DNA of 64,000 bases from CAWBYL01 sp963793025 (GCA_963793025.1 CAWBYL010000004.1:186001-250000), one strand, 5' to 3'. Positions 31,543 through 39,754 are shown, counted from the stretch's first letter. Program-made: numbers and translations. Notes: generated by a model from the sequence alone, not told the origin.

Positions 31543-32865
31543 TCAGATCGAGGCGTCGGCGCCTCGGAGCAGCGGGGGGCGGGCGACGTCGGCGCCGAAC
31601 AGGGCCCGACGGACGATGAGGGCCGAGGCCGCGACGGCGTGTTGCTCGTCGACGTCGCCCAACACCAGCACGTTGTAGGGGGCCCGCTCGATGACGGCCA
31701 GGAGCACGATGGCGTCGACCACCGGGTCGCCGAAGTCCCGGCGTCCGACGATCCTCACGAGCTGGTCGAAGGCGGTCACCGCGATCTCGACCGAGAAGGC
31801 GGTGAGGAGCGGGTCGGCGTTGCCGATCTCCTCCCAGGCGCTCAGGATGCCGCCGTTGTCGCGGTAGGTCGAGAACCAGCTGCGCAGCCAGGCCAGCAGG
31901 CTGCCGTCGGTCGTCGTCTCCGGGAACACGGCCAGCAGGTCGACCATGCGGGTGGCGGCGTCGGCGGCGAGCACCTGGAACACGACGGCCTTGCTGTCGA
32001 AGTAGCGGTAGAAGCTCCCGTGGGAGACGCCGGCCGTCTCCACGATGTCGTCGATCCGGATGGCGTGGTAGCCGAGCACGGGCAGGAGCGAGCTGGCGGC
32101 GTCGAGCAACCGCTTCCGAGTCTGCTCCCCCCTGGGCCGCAGGAGCCGGCCCGGGCCCACCAGCGGAGGGTCGGGCCGCTCCGGAGCAGCCGGAGCGGCG
32201 GCCGGCGTCGACCGGTGCCGCTCGGGGCCGTTCACCCCCGGGACGACGCCGTGGAGGAGGCGATGGACGGCCTGGGCCAGCCCGTCGAGGAAGGACTCGC
32301 GATCGAGACCGCCGACGCCGATGCGCCAGTAGTCGATCGAGCGCAGCACGACCGAGGCGGTGACGGTCGAGGCCGAGGGGACATCGATCGCGTCGACCGT
32401 GTCGTCGAAGCTGCGCAGGAGGGCCTCACCCAGCGCGGCGCTGGGGTCGTGGGCTCCGTTCGCCGCCGAGCTCTGGTCCCGTCGGGCCGTCTGGAGCTCG
32501 GTGAGGAGCGAGGCGTACTCGGTGCACACGTCGACGAGGCCGTCGAGCCAACGGCGAAGGTGGACGACCCCGTCCCGGTCGCTCCCGATCTCGCCGAGCT
32601 CGGAGGCGGCCTGGCCCAGGGCGGCGCCCATGAGCCGGGCCAGGGTCCAGAAGATGTCTTCCTTGCTGGAGAAGTACTGGTAGAACGCGGGTCGCGAGCA
32701 TCCCGCGGCCTCGGTGATGAGCTCGACGCGGGTGTCGTGGTACCCGCGCTCGCCGAACACGGTGAGCGCCGCCTCGAGGATCGACCGGCGGGTGTTGGCT
32801 CCTCGTTCTCCGACCGACGGGCTGTGGGCGAACGGCGGTCGTCGCGCCCCCTCGGACTCGTCCAT
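31543..32865 (-). CDS. Tandem double TetR-family regulator
   Basis: One 440-aa polypeptide with two complete TetR units. The first has its helix-turn-helix at about residues 24-70 (GYHDTRVELITEAAGCSRPAF, then YQYFSSKEDIF) and a ligand-binding domain to about 205. After a Pro/Ala-rich linker (215-245) the second repeats the layout, with a helix-turn-helix at 247-292 (GYHAIRIDDIVETAGVSHG and FYRYFDSKAVVF) and its own ligand domain. The covalent pair may mimic a TetR dimer. ATG 32865 is preferred over the GTG at 32874 because TAGGGT lies seven bases upstream. It sits among the catabolic genes, converges on the ferredoxin and is divergent from an amidohydrolase with an operator between them; the cTRACR-N4-CGTCA sites are its likely targets. 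Confidence 0.92.
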   Translation of the reverse strand: MDESEGARRPPFAHSPSVGERGANTRRSILEAALTVFGERGYHDTRVELITEAAGCSRPAFYQYFSSKEDIFWTLARLMGAALGQAASELGEIGSDRDGVVHLRRWLDGLVDVCTEYASLLTELQTARRDQSSAANGAHDPSAALGEALLRSFDDTVDAIDVPSASTVTASVVLRSIDYWRIGVGGLDRESFLDGLAQAVHRLLHGVVPGVNGPERHRSTPAAAPAAPERPDPPLVGPGRLLRPRGEQTRKRLLDAASSLLPVLGYHAIRIDDIVETAGVSHGSFYRYFDSKAVVFQVLAADAATRMVDLLAVFPETTTDGSLLAWLRSWFSTYRDNGGILSAWEEIGNADPLLTAFSVEIAVTAFDQLVRIVGRRDFGDPVVDAIVLLAVIERAPYNVLVLGDVDEQHAVAASALIVRRALFGADVARPPLLRGADASI

Positions 32866-32872
32866 TGGCTCC

Positions 32873-32878
32873 ACCCTA
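32873..32878 (-). promoter_or_regulatory. -10 hexamer TAGGGT of the double TetR gene
   Basis: TAGGGT on the minus strand, seven bases before the ATG at 32865; the GGAG between them could alternatively serve as a very close ribosome site. Confidence 0.45.
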
Positions 32879-32924
32879 CGATGCCGCGCTCGCTGCGGCC
32901 CGGCGCCGTTCGACCCGAGGTGGC

Positions 32925-32943
32925 TATTCTAACGTTGACGTCA
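32925..32943 (+). promoter_or_regulatory. Operator C with -10 TATTCT, between double TetR and amidohydrolase
   Basis: TAACG-TTGA-CGTCA (32930-32943) directly follows the -10-like TATTCT (32925-32930), so binding should block the amidohydrolase promoter. It also lies 65 bp upstream of the tetR start and may give autoregulation. Confidence 0.6.
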
Positions 32944-32978
32944 GGGACGGACGTACAAACGGCACGGGGGGCAGTGCG

Positions 32979-34262
32979 ATGCAGGCAGACGATCTGATCC
33001 TGGTCAGCGTCGATGATCACGTGGTGGAACCACCCGACGTGTTCGAGGGCCGGCTGTCGGCGCGTGCCGCTGCGCGGGCGCCGTTCGTGACGCGCCTCGA
33101 CGACGGACGTGACGTCTGGATGTTCGAGGGCAACGCCATGCCCAACGTCGGGCTCAACGCCGTGGCCGGTCGGGTACAGGAGGAGTGGGGCCTCGACGCG
33201 CTCTCCTTCGACCAGATGCGGCCCGGTTGCTACGACATCCACGAACGCATCCGCGACATGAACGTCAACGGCGTCCTCGGCTCGTTGAACTTCCCGAGCC
33301 TCACGGGGTTCGCCGGCCAACTGTTCTCCACCTGCCCGGACAAGGACATCGCCCTCGAGCTGGTCCAGGCCTACAACGACTGGCACATCGAGGACTGGTG
33401 CGGGACCTACCCGGGGCGGATGATCCCGCTCGCCGTCCCGCCCATCTGGGACCCGGAGGCCATGGCCGCCGAGGTCAGGCGCACGGCGGCCAAGGGCTGC
33501 CACGCCGTCACCTTCTCGGAGAACCCGGAGAAGCTCGGCCATCCGAGCTTCCACACCGAGCACTGGGATCCCTTCTGGGCGGCGTGCTGTGACACCGAGA
33601 CGGTCGTGTGCCTGCACATCGGCTCGTCCTCGACGCTGGTGTCGACCGCCTCCGACGCTCCCATCGACACGCTCATCACGCTCCAGCCGATGAACATCGT
33701 CCTGTGCGCCGCGGACCTGCTGTGGTCGCCGGTGCTCCGGAAGTTCCCCCGCCTGCGCGTGGCGCTCTCCGAGGGCGGGATCGGCTGGGTCCCCTACTTC
33801 CTCGAGCGGGTCGACTACACGTACCGCCACCACAACCGGTGGACCAACCAGGACTTCGGCGACCGCCTCCCGAGCGAGGTGTTCAACGAGCAGATCCTCA
33901 CCTGCTTCATCGACGACGCCGCCGGCATCGAGGTGCGCCACCACCTCAACGGCGACCACATCATGTGGGAGTGCGACTATCCCCACTCGGACTCGACGTG
34001 GCCCGATGCGCCCGAGATGGCGTGGAAGTACCTCGAGGGTCTCCCCGAGGAGGAGATCCACAAGATCACCCACCTCAACGCCATGCGGGCCTTCTCCTTC
34101 GACGCCTTCGCCCACGTTCCCCGAGAGCGGGCGACGGCCAGGGCCCTGCGCTCCGGTGCCACCGACGTCGACACGGCGCTGGTGAGCTACGGCACCGGCA
34201 AGTTCCTGGACGAGGGCATCGTGACCACCATGACGCTCGTCGAGCGGATGGCGAACCGCTGA
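32979..34262 (+). CDS. Amidohydrolase_2-type metal hydrolase (second copy)
   Basis: A 427-aa TIM-barrel amidohydrolase. The start VSVDDHVVEPPDVFEGR is the DxHxxEP entry typical of actinobacterial amidohydrolase-2 proteins near steroid and terpenoid degradation genes; later elements are CLHIGSS (metal His), LSEGGIGWVPYFLERVDYTY, and CDYPHSDSTWPD (metal Asp). The ATG at 32979 gives this conserved start; an upstream in-frame extension would cover operator C and is rejected. It begins a probable unit with the DUF35 and thiolase-like genes (73-bp gap, then overlap). Could act as a decarboxylase or a lactonase; the reaction is not determined. Confidence 0.92.
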   Translation: MQADDLILVSVDDHVVEPPDVFEGRLSARAAARAPFVTRLDDGRDVWMFEGNAMPNVGLNAVAGRVQEEWGLDALSFDQMRPGCYDIHERIRDMNVNGVLGSLNFPSLTGFAGQLFSTCPDKDIALELVQAYNDWHIEDWCGTYPGRMIPLAVPPIWDPEAMAAEVRRTAAKGCHAVTFSENPEKLGHPSFHTEHWDPFWAACCDTETVVCLHIGSSSTLVSTASDAPIDTLITLQPMNIVLCAADLLWSPVLRKFPRLRVALSEGGIGWVPYFLERVDYTYRHHNRWTNQDFGDRLPSEVFNEQILTCFIDDAAGIEVRHHLNGDHIMWECDYPHSDSTWPDAPEMAWKYLEGLPEEEIHKITHLNAMRAFSFDAFAHVPRERATARALRSGATDVDTALVSYGTGKFLDEGIVTTMTLVERMANR

Positions 34263-34335
34263 GCCGTCGCCCGCCGTCGCCGTCCGGGTGGTCCCTACGA
34301 CCGTCCGGGCCCGCCCGTCTCACGGAGCCCCCGTC

Positions 34336-34746
34336 GTGACCGATCTGCCCTTCCGGGTCCAGCCCGAGCTCGATGACACCAACCGGTTCTTCTGGACCTC
34401 GGGAGCCGACGGTCGCCTCCGGTTCCTACGGTGCGGGTCGTGCGGCTACCACCTCCACCCGCCCGGCCCTCGTTGTCCGGAGTGCGGTCACACCGCCCTG
34501 AACCCCGAACCGGTGAGCGGACGGGGCACCGTGGCGACGTTCACGGTGAACCACCAGCCGTGGGTGGGCGAAGCCGAGCCCTACGTCATCGCCATCGTCG
34601 AGCTCGAGGAGCAGGCCGGTCTGCGGCTCACCACCAACATCGTGGGCTGCCCGGTCGACGAGGTGCGCATCGGGATGGACGTGCGCGTCGTGTTCGAACA
34701 CCAGGATCCGATCTGGTTCCCGCTGTTCGAGCGGGTGGTCCCGTGA
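34336..34746 (+). CDS. DUF35 zinc-ribbon/OB-fold acyl-CoA-associated protein
   Basis: A 136-aa protein with a rubredoxin-like zinc ribbon (CGSCGYHLHPPGPRCPECG, about residues 35-53) and an OB-fold (TVATFTVNHQPWVGEAEPYVIAIVEL). DUF35 proteins partner thiolase-fold enzymes; in cholesterol side-chain degradation the DUF35 part of ChsH2 binds the aldolase Ltp2. The GTG at 34336 has GGAG eight bases upstream, and its TGA overlaps the next GTG (GTGA), so the two proteins are made together, which supports a complex. Confidence 0.92.
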   Translation: MTDLPFRVQPELDDTNRFFWTSGADGRLRFLRCGSCGYHLHPPGPRCPECGHTALNPEPVSGRGTVATFTVNHQPWVGEAEPYVIAIVELEEQAGLRLTTNIVGCPVDEVRIGMDVRVVFEHQDPIWFPLFERVVP

Positions 34747-35927
34747 CCGACTTCGAGCGGCGGTCGGTCATCTCGGGCATCGGGCAGTCCGCGGTCGGCC
34801 GGCGTCTGTACCGCACCGGACTGGACCTCACGATCGAGGCGGCCCTGGTCGCGGTGGCCGACGCCGGGCTCACGCTGGCCGACATCGACGGCATCTCGAC
34901 CTACCCGGGGGCCGGCGGCCCCGCCGGGGCGGGGTTCTCCGGTCCGGGCACGCCGGAGGTGCAGGACGCGCTGCGCCTGGAGCTGAACTGGCACTCGGGC
35001 GGGCTCGAGGGTCCGGCGCAGCTCGGTGCGGTGGTCAACGCCGTCATGGCCGTCGGCGCCGGACTGGCCGACCACGTCCTCGTGTACCGCACGGTCACCG
35101 AGGCCTCCGAGCAGGGGACGGGCGGGCGCCAGGGGATCGGCACCGGGGGAGGGGGCATCGGCGGTTCGATGCAGTGGAACATCCCGTTCCGGGCGTATTC
35201 GGCGGCCAACTGGCTGGCCATGAACGCCCAGGCCCACTTCCACGAGTTCGGCACCACCCGGGAGCAGCTGGGGCAGATCGCGGTGAACGCTCGCCGGAAT
35301 GCCGCCCTCAACCCCAACGCCGTCTATCGCGACCCGATGACGCTCGACGACTACCTGAACACCCGCATGATCTCGACGCCGTTCGGGCTGTACGACTGCG
35401 ACGTCCCGGTCGACGGATCGACCGCCCTCGTGGTGTCGCGCGCCGAGCACGCGCCGAACGTGGACCACCCGGTGGCCCGGGTCGAGGCGATGGGCACCGC
35501 CCTGCGGGGTCGTCCCTCGTGGGACCAGTTCGACGACCTCACCACGATGGCGGCTCGCGATGCGGCGGCCCACCTCTGGAGTCGCACCGACCTCACTCCC
35601 GCCGACGTCGACACGGCTCAGCTCTACGACGGGTTCAGCTTCCTCGCCATGGTCTGGATCGAGGCTCTGGGCTTCTGCGGCCGGGGGGAGGGCGGGCCCT
35701 TCGTCGAGGGCGGACATCGCATCGCCCGGGACGGAGAGCTCCCGCTGAACACCAACGGCGGCCAGCTCTCGGGTGGGCGCCTCCACGGGTTCGGGTTCCT
35801 GCACGAGGCCTGCCTGCAGCTGCGCGGCGAGGCCGGCGAGCGTCAGGTCGCCGGGGCCGAGGTGGCCGTGGTGGGCAATGGTGGCGGCCCCATCGCCGGC
35901 GCCATGCTCTTCACCCGCGAGACCTGA
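34743..35927 (+). CDS. Thiolase-like enzyme of the SCP-x/Ltp2 type, probable retro-aldolase
   Basis: A 394-aa thiolase-fold protein. The position of the thiolase acyl-Cys is occupied by WHSGGLEGPAQLGAVV, without cysteine, as in nonspecific lipid-transfer-type thiolases. The C-terminal pieces QLYDGFSFLAMVWIEALGFC, GEGGPFVEGG and NTNGGQLSGGRLHGFGFLHE match the Ltp2-like group, which cleaves beta-hydroxyacyl-CoAs (retro-aldol) in steroid side chains rather than doing thiolysis. It is coupled to the DUF35 gene by a GTGA overlap. The retro-aldolase reaction is known for homologues and inferred here; a classical thiolase is unlikely without the Cys. Confidence 0.88.
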   Translation: MTDFERRSVISGIGQSAVGRRLYRTGLDLTIEAALVAVADAGLTLADIDGISTYPGAGGPAGAGFSGPGTPEVQDALRLELNWHSGGLEGPAQLGAVVNAVMAVGAGLADHVLVYRTVTEASEQGTGGRQGIGTGGGGIGGSMQWNIPFRAYSAANWLAMNAQAHFHEFGTTREQLGQIAVNARRNAALNPNAVYRDPMTLDDYLNTRMISTPFGLYDCDVPVDGSTALVVSRAEHAPNVDHPVARVEAMGTALRGRPSWDQFDDLTTMAARDAAAHLWSRTDLTPADVDTAQLYDGFSFLAMVWIEALGFCGRGEGGPFVEGGHRIARDGELPLNTNGGQLSGGRLHGFGFLHEACLQLRGEAGERQVAGAEVAVVGNGGGPIAGAMLFTRET

Positions 35928-35940
35928 CGTCGACGTCCGC

Positions 35941-37176
35941 CTACAGGATCGCCCCGGATTCCTTCATGGCGCTGATCTCCTCCCAGTCGAGCCCGGCGGC
36001 GAGCAGTGCCGTCTCGGTGTGCTCTCCGTGCTCGGGACAGCGGCTCACCTCGACGGCCTGCTCGTCGAACTGAGCGGGGCTGGCCACGAGCTGCACGTCC
36101 TGACCGTTGCCGGCGGTCATCGAGGGGAGATAGCCGTTGGCGATGACCTGAGGGTCCTCGTAGAGCTCGTCGAGGGTCTGGTAGGTGGTCCAGACGCCCT
36201 TGAAGTCGGCCAGGGCGTCCTTCCAGTAGGACAGCGGGTGGGCGGCGAAGGCCTCGTCGAGCAGGATCGTGCACTCAGCGCTGTTGCGGGCCCGGGCCGC
36301 GGCGTCGACGAAGCGCTCGTCGGTGGCCATCTCCGGCTTGCCCAACCGGCGCACGAAGTCGTCCCAGAACTTGTCGCTCTGCAACAGGATCAGGCTGATG
36401 AAGCGTCCGTCGGCCGTCTCGTAGGCCCCCACGCCGGGGTTGGACGACTGCAGGCGGTCGCCATCGGTCGGCATCTTCGAGAAGCCGAAGAGCTTCGACG
36501 CCACGATCAACGGGGAGATCTGCCACATGGCCGTGGCCAGGAGGGAGACGTCGACGACACTCGGTTCCCCGGTGGTGGCCCGCTTCACCAGGGCGGCGGC
36601 GATGCCCCCGGCGGTGGACAGGCCGGCCATCACGTCGCCGAAGGCCGGACCGGGTTGGCCTGCCGGTCGTCCCTCGGCGGTCTCCGGCATGATCGAGGCG
36701 ACCCCGCCACGAGCCCAGAACGACGCTCCGTCGTATCCGCCCTTCTCGGCATCGGGCCCCTTGGGTCCCTGGCCCGTGCCCCGGGCGATGACGATGCCGG
36801 GGTTGCGCTCCCGGATGTCGTCGTTGTCGATTCGCAGCCGACGCCGCACGTCGGGCATGTAGTTGGTGAGGAACACGTCGGCGGTCTCGACCAATCGGAG
36901 CAACGCCTCGCGGCCGTCGGGGAGCGAGATGTCGATGGCGACCGACTGCTTGCCGTGGTTGGGCTGCTCCATCATGAAGTTGACGCCTCCGGCGCCCCCG
37001 GGAAGCAGACCCGATGTGATCAGCCCCCGCTGGGGGTCGCCGGTCTCGGGGTGTTCGATCTTGATGACCTCGGCGCCCCAGTCCACCAGGACGGCACCGG
37101 CGGACGGGATGAACATCCAACTCGACAGCTCGATGACGCGGATTCCGTCCAACGGTCCAGGCATGGGGTCGTTCAC
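35941..37176 (-). CDS. CaiB/BaiF family (class III) CoA-transferase
   Basis: Transfers CoA between carboxylic acids through an aspartyl-CoA intermediate; 411 aa, cytoplasmic. The start GPLDGIRVIELSSWMFIPSAG, the ADVFLTNYMPDVRRRL stretch and the catalytic Asp181 in FGDVMAGLSTAGGIAAAL are all present. The GTG at 37176 overlaps the P450 stop (GTGA); the ATG at 37164 is an alternative four codons in. Cotranscribed with the P450, it would activate an oxidised carboxylate produced in the pathway so that the DUF35/Ltp2-type pair can shorten it. Substrate unknown. Confidence 0.94.
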   Translation of the reverse strand: MNDPMPGPLDGIRVIELSSWMFIPSAGAVLVDWGAEVIKIEHPETGDPQRGLITSGLLPGGAGGVNFMMEQPNHGKQSVAIDISLPDGREALLRLVETADVFLTNYMPDVRRRLRIDNDDIRERNPGIVIARGTGQGPKGPDAEKGGYDGASFWARGGVASIMPETAEGRPAGQPGPAFGDVMAGLSTAGGIAAALVKRATTGEPSVVDVSLLATAMWQISPLIVASKLFGFSKMPTDGDRLQSSNPGVGAYETADGRFISLILLQSDKFWDDFVRRLGKPEMATDERFVDAAARARNSAECTILLDEAFAAHPLSYWKDALADFKGVWTTYQTLDELYEDPQVIANGYLPSMTAGNGQDVQLVASPAQFDEQAVEVSRCPEHGEHTETALLAAGLDWEEISAMKESGAIL

Positions 37177-38369
37177 CAGATCAGTTCCAGGTTCTCCACC
37201 GAGCGCAACCCCTCGCTGTAGCGCAGGTCGGCCCCCTCCGGGAGGGAGTACTCCGGTACGGCCGCGTGCCATTCCTCGATGGCCACGCGCAGCTCCATTC
37301 GAGCGAGGTGGGAACCGAGGCAGCGGTGAGCGCCTCCGCCGAAGGCCAGGTGCTTGTTCACCGGCCGGCTGAAATCGATGGTCTCGCTGTCGGGCCAGGC
37401 CGTGTCGTCGGTGTTGGCCGAGCCGAGCAGGACGCTCACCGTCGTGCCCTGGGCGATGGGGCAGCCCCCCAGCTCGGTGTCGGCGGTGGTGATGCGCACC
37501 ACGCCGGTCACCGGTGTCTCCCAGCGCAGCATCTCCTCGATCGCCGAGGGGATGAGCGACGGGTCGTCGACCAGGCTCTGGCGCTGCGTCGGGTGCTGGG
37601 CGAGGTAGGCGAGGAAGCAGTCGAGTGAGGCGGTGACGGTGTCGAGGCCGGCGAGGAAGAACAGATAGCAGATGTCGAGGACCTCGTCGTGGGTCAGCGT
37701 GTGGCCGTCGACCTCGGCGCTGAGGAAGTCCGACATGTAGTCGTCCTTCGCCTCCAGCTCGCGCTCGACGAGCACGTCCTCGAGGACCTCGTAGATCTTC
37801 GCCCCGGTGGCCGAGACCATCTCGTCGCGCTCGGCGGGGGAGTGGGCGGCGGGGCGGATGATCCCGTCCTTGAGGGCGATGAACTCGTCGCGGCGAGACA
37901 CGGGCAGGCCCAGCAGCTCGAGGAAGACGGTGGTCGGGAGCGGCTCGGCGATGGCCGTGTGGAAGTTGCACCGGCCCTCGTCGACGACGGCGGCGATCAG
38001 CCCCTGCATCAGCGCCCTCGTCCGCGGCTCGAGGGCGGCCACCTGCCGGGGGGCGAACAGCGGGTCGAGGAGCTTGCGGTACTTCTTCTGCTCGGGCGGG
38101 TCGATCTGCAACGGGATGAGCGGCCTGACCTGGCCGATGTGAACGGCGTCGATGCCGGAGGAGTACAGCTCGGGTTGCCTCAGCGCGGCGCGCACCTCCT
38201 GCTCGCCGGCGACGAGCACCATCGTGTCGCTGGTGCCGATCCCGGCGTTGTCGATGGCCATGACCGGGGCGACGCTCCGGAGCAGGGCGAAGCCCTCCTG
38301 AGGATGGGCCAGCAGGTGAGGATCCACGGCGGCGGCCCCGCTCGGTGGTGTCCGCTCGGCGTCTGTCAT
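37173..38369 (-). CDS. Cytochrome P450
   Basis: Heme-thiolate monooxygenase, soluble bacterial class I type, 398 aa. The I-helix oxygen-activation motif AGLDTVTAS, the ExxR of EEMLR and the heme-binding FGGGAHRCLGSHLAR with the axial Cys350 are all intact. A GGAGG site lies four bases before the ATG. The short N-terminus carries no membrane anchor. Electrons probably come from the ferredoxin at 31345. Its promoter region holds two copies of the cTRACR-N4-CGTCA element, and its stop is coupled to the CaiB-type gene. Sequence resembles CYP families that act on terpenoids, steroids or fatty acids; a precise family number would need a database. Confidence 0.96.
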   Translation of the reverse strand: MTDAERTPPSGAAAVDPHLLAHPQEGFALLRSVAPVMAIDNAGIGTSDTMVLVAGEQEVRAALRQPELYSSGIDAVHIGQVRPLIPLQIDPPEQKKYRKLLDPLFAPRQVAALEPRTRALMQGLIAAVVDEGRCNFHTAIAEPLPTTVFLELLGLPVSRRDEFIALKDGIIRPAAHSPAERDEMVSATGAKIYEVLEDVLVERELEAKDDYMSDFLSAEVDGHTLTHDEVLDICYLFFLAGLDTVTASLDCFLAYLAQHPTQRQSLVDDPSLIPSAIEEMLRWETPVTGVVRITTADTELGGCPIAQGTTVSVLLGSANTDDTAWPDSETIDFSRPVNKHLAFGGGAHRCLGSHLARMELRVAIEEWHAAVPEYSLPEGADLRYSEGLRSVENLELIW

Positions 38370-38411
38370 GGGACCTCCACGGCTCGGGTGTCGCCATGTC
38401 TATCGCACATC

Positions 38412-38425
38412 TGACGTTCTCGTCA
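38412..38425 (-). promoter_or_regulatory. Operator D upstream of the P450 gene (proximal)
   Basis: TGACG-TTCT-CGTCA, perfect half-sites, 43 bp before the P450 start codon. Confidence 0.7.
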
Positions 38426-38543
38426 TGTAGGACGACGGAGGACCGGTTCGGGCCTGTTCTCCCGCTCGCCCGCCGGAGCGCGACATGCCGTATCGGAGCT
38501 TCGATGGGCCGGTAGGGCTCGTCTCACGCCGACCCACGGGCGC

Positions 38544-38557
38544 TGACAGAAACGTCA
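38544..38557 (-). promoter_or_regulatory. Operator E upstream of the P450 gene (distal)
   Basis: TGACA-GAAA-CGTCA, centre 132 bp upstream of operator D. On the minus strand it includes TTGACG, a possible -35. Two sites before one gene may allow cooperative binding. Confidence 0.55.
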
Positions 38558-38617
38558 ACTCGTTGCACAGCGTGACCGGAGGAGGGTGCGGTCCCGCTTC
38601 GGGGGCGGGCGGTCGGC

Positions 38618-39748
38618 TCAGCTCGCGACGGCATCGAGCAGACGGGCCACCGCCACGGTGACGTCGTTCTCGATGGCCATCGACGCTTCCGGGGGGAGCA
38701 GGCCGGCGGCGACCATGCGGTCGCCGAGCGGGATGAAGATGGAGCAGAAGCGGACAGCTCCGAAGATCTCCCAGTACTCCGGCGCCCGCACCTCTCGTCC
38801 CGACGCCGCGGCGTACATGGCGATCATCTCGTCCCGGGTCGGGAAGCCCTCGGGGCGGGGTGCGTCCAGGTCGTCGAAGGACATGCGGTCGAACATCAGC
38901 CACCAGCCCAGGTCGGCCTCCCCGGGCGACAGGGCGCAGGCCTCCCAGTCGACGACGGCGGCGGGGACGTAGTCCTTCCAGATGATGTTGCCGAGGCGGG
39001 AGTCGCCCCAGATGAGCCCGACCCGCTCGTCGTGGGGGTCGTTGACCGCCAACCACTCGAAGGCCCGGTCGAGCACCGGATGGCTGCGGTCGCCGAGGTG
39101 GTGGTCCACCCACGACCGGTACAGGCGGATCTGGTCGGCCTGGTCCGGGCTGGCATCGCTCGAGCCGTCGAGCCATCCGAGTCCCGCCTCCCGCCAGTCG
39201 ATGGCGTGGATCGCAGCCATGGTCTGCAGGCCGGTCTCCACCATGCGGCGCCGCTCGGCCGGCGTGGCCTCTTCGACGACGAAGCCGGCCTGGCTGTAGC
39301 GAGGCGTGTCCGAGGGGATCACGCCGTCCACGAACTCCATCACGAAGAACGGCTGGCCGAGCACCGCGGGGTCGGGCTCGTAGGCGAGCACCGGGGGCAC
39401 CGGGATGCCGAAGGGCCGCACCGCCTCCATGATCCGGTACTGGAGGCCCACGCTGCTCGGCGTGGACGCCGTCTGCGGCGGGAAGAGCGGTCCGGTGCCC
39501 GGTTCGATGCGGGCCACGAAGCGTCGGTCGTGGTGCCCTGCGTCGTCGTCCCAGGCGGCGTCGAAGAAGGCGGTCTCGTTGGAGAAGCCGGTGGCCATCG
39601 GGATCTCCACCCCGCCCACCTGCACGTCTCGGCGGCCGCTCCCCGACGACTCCATCCAGGTGCGCAGGGCGGCGGCATAGCCGCTGCGGTCGATGGTGGT
39701 CTTCGGTGCGTGGACGGTGTCGCTGTCAGCGGACGGGGAACCGGTCAT
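38618..39748 (-). CDS. APH-fold kinase family protein, ACAD10/FadE-associated type
   Basis: A 376-aa phosphotransferase-fold protein. The catalytic loop GLIWGDSRLGNIIW (with Asp and Asn) and the metal site AVVDWEACALSPGEADLGWW are intact, and the mid-protein PFFVMEFVDGVIPSDTPRY is typical of the hydroxyacyl-CoA-associated APH proteins seen next to acyl-CoA dehydrogenases in actinobacteria. These may phosphorylate hydroxy-acids before CoA activation or beta-oxidation. ATG start with TAGTGT six bases upstream. It lies between the P450 unit and the sulfatase on the same strand; cluster membership is likely but there is no operator of the TGACR type directly before it. Confidence 0.88.
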   Translation of the reverse strand: MTGSPSADSDTVHAPKTTIDRSGYAAALRTWMESSGSGRRDVQVGGVEIPMATGFSNETAFFDAAWDDDAGHHDRRFVARIEPGTGPLFPPQTASTPSSVGLQYRIMEAVRPFGIPVPPVLAYEPDPAVLGQPFFVMEFVDGVIPSDTPRYSQAGFVVEEATPAERRRMVETGLQTMAAIHAIDWREAGLGWLDGSSDASPDQADQIRLYRSWVDHHLGDRSHPVLDRAFEWLAVNDPHDERVGLIWGDSRLGNIIWKDYVPAAVVDWEACALSPGEADLGWWLMFDRMSFDDLDAPRPEGFPTRDEMIAMYAAASGREVRAPEYWEIFGAVRFCSIFIPLGDRMVAAGLLPPEASMAIENDVTVAVARLLDAVAS

Positions 39749-39754
39749 GGCCCG

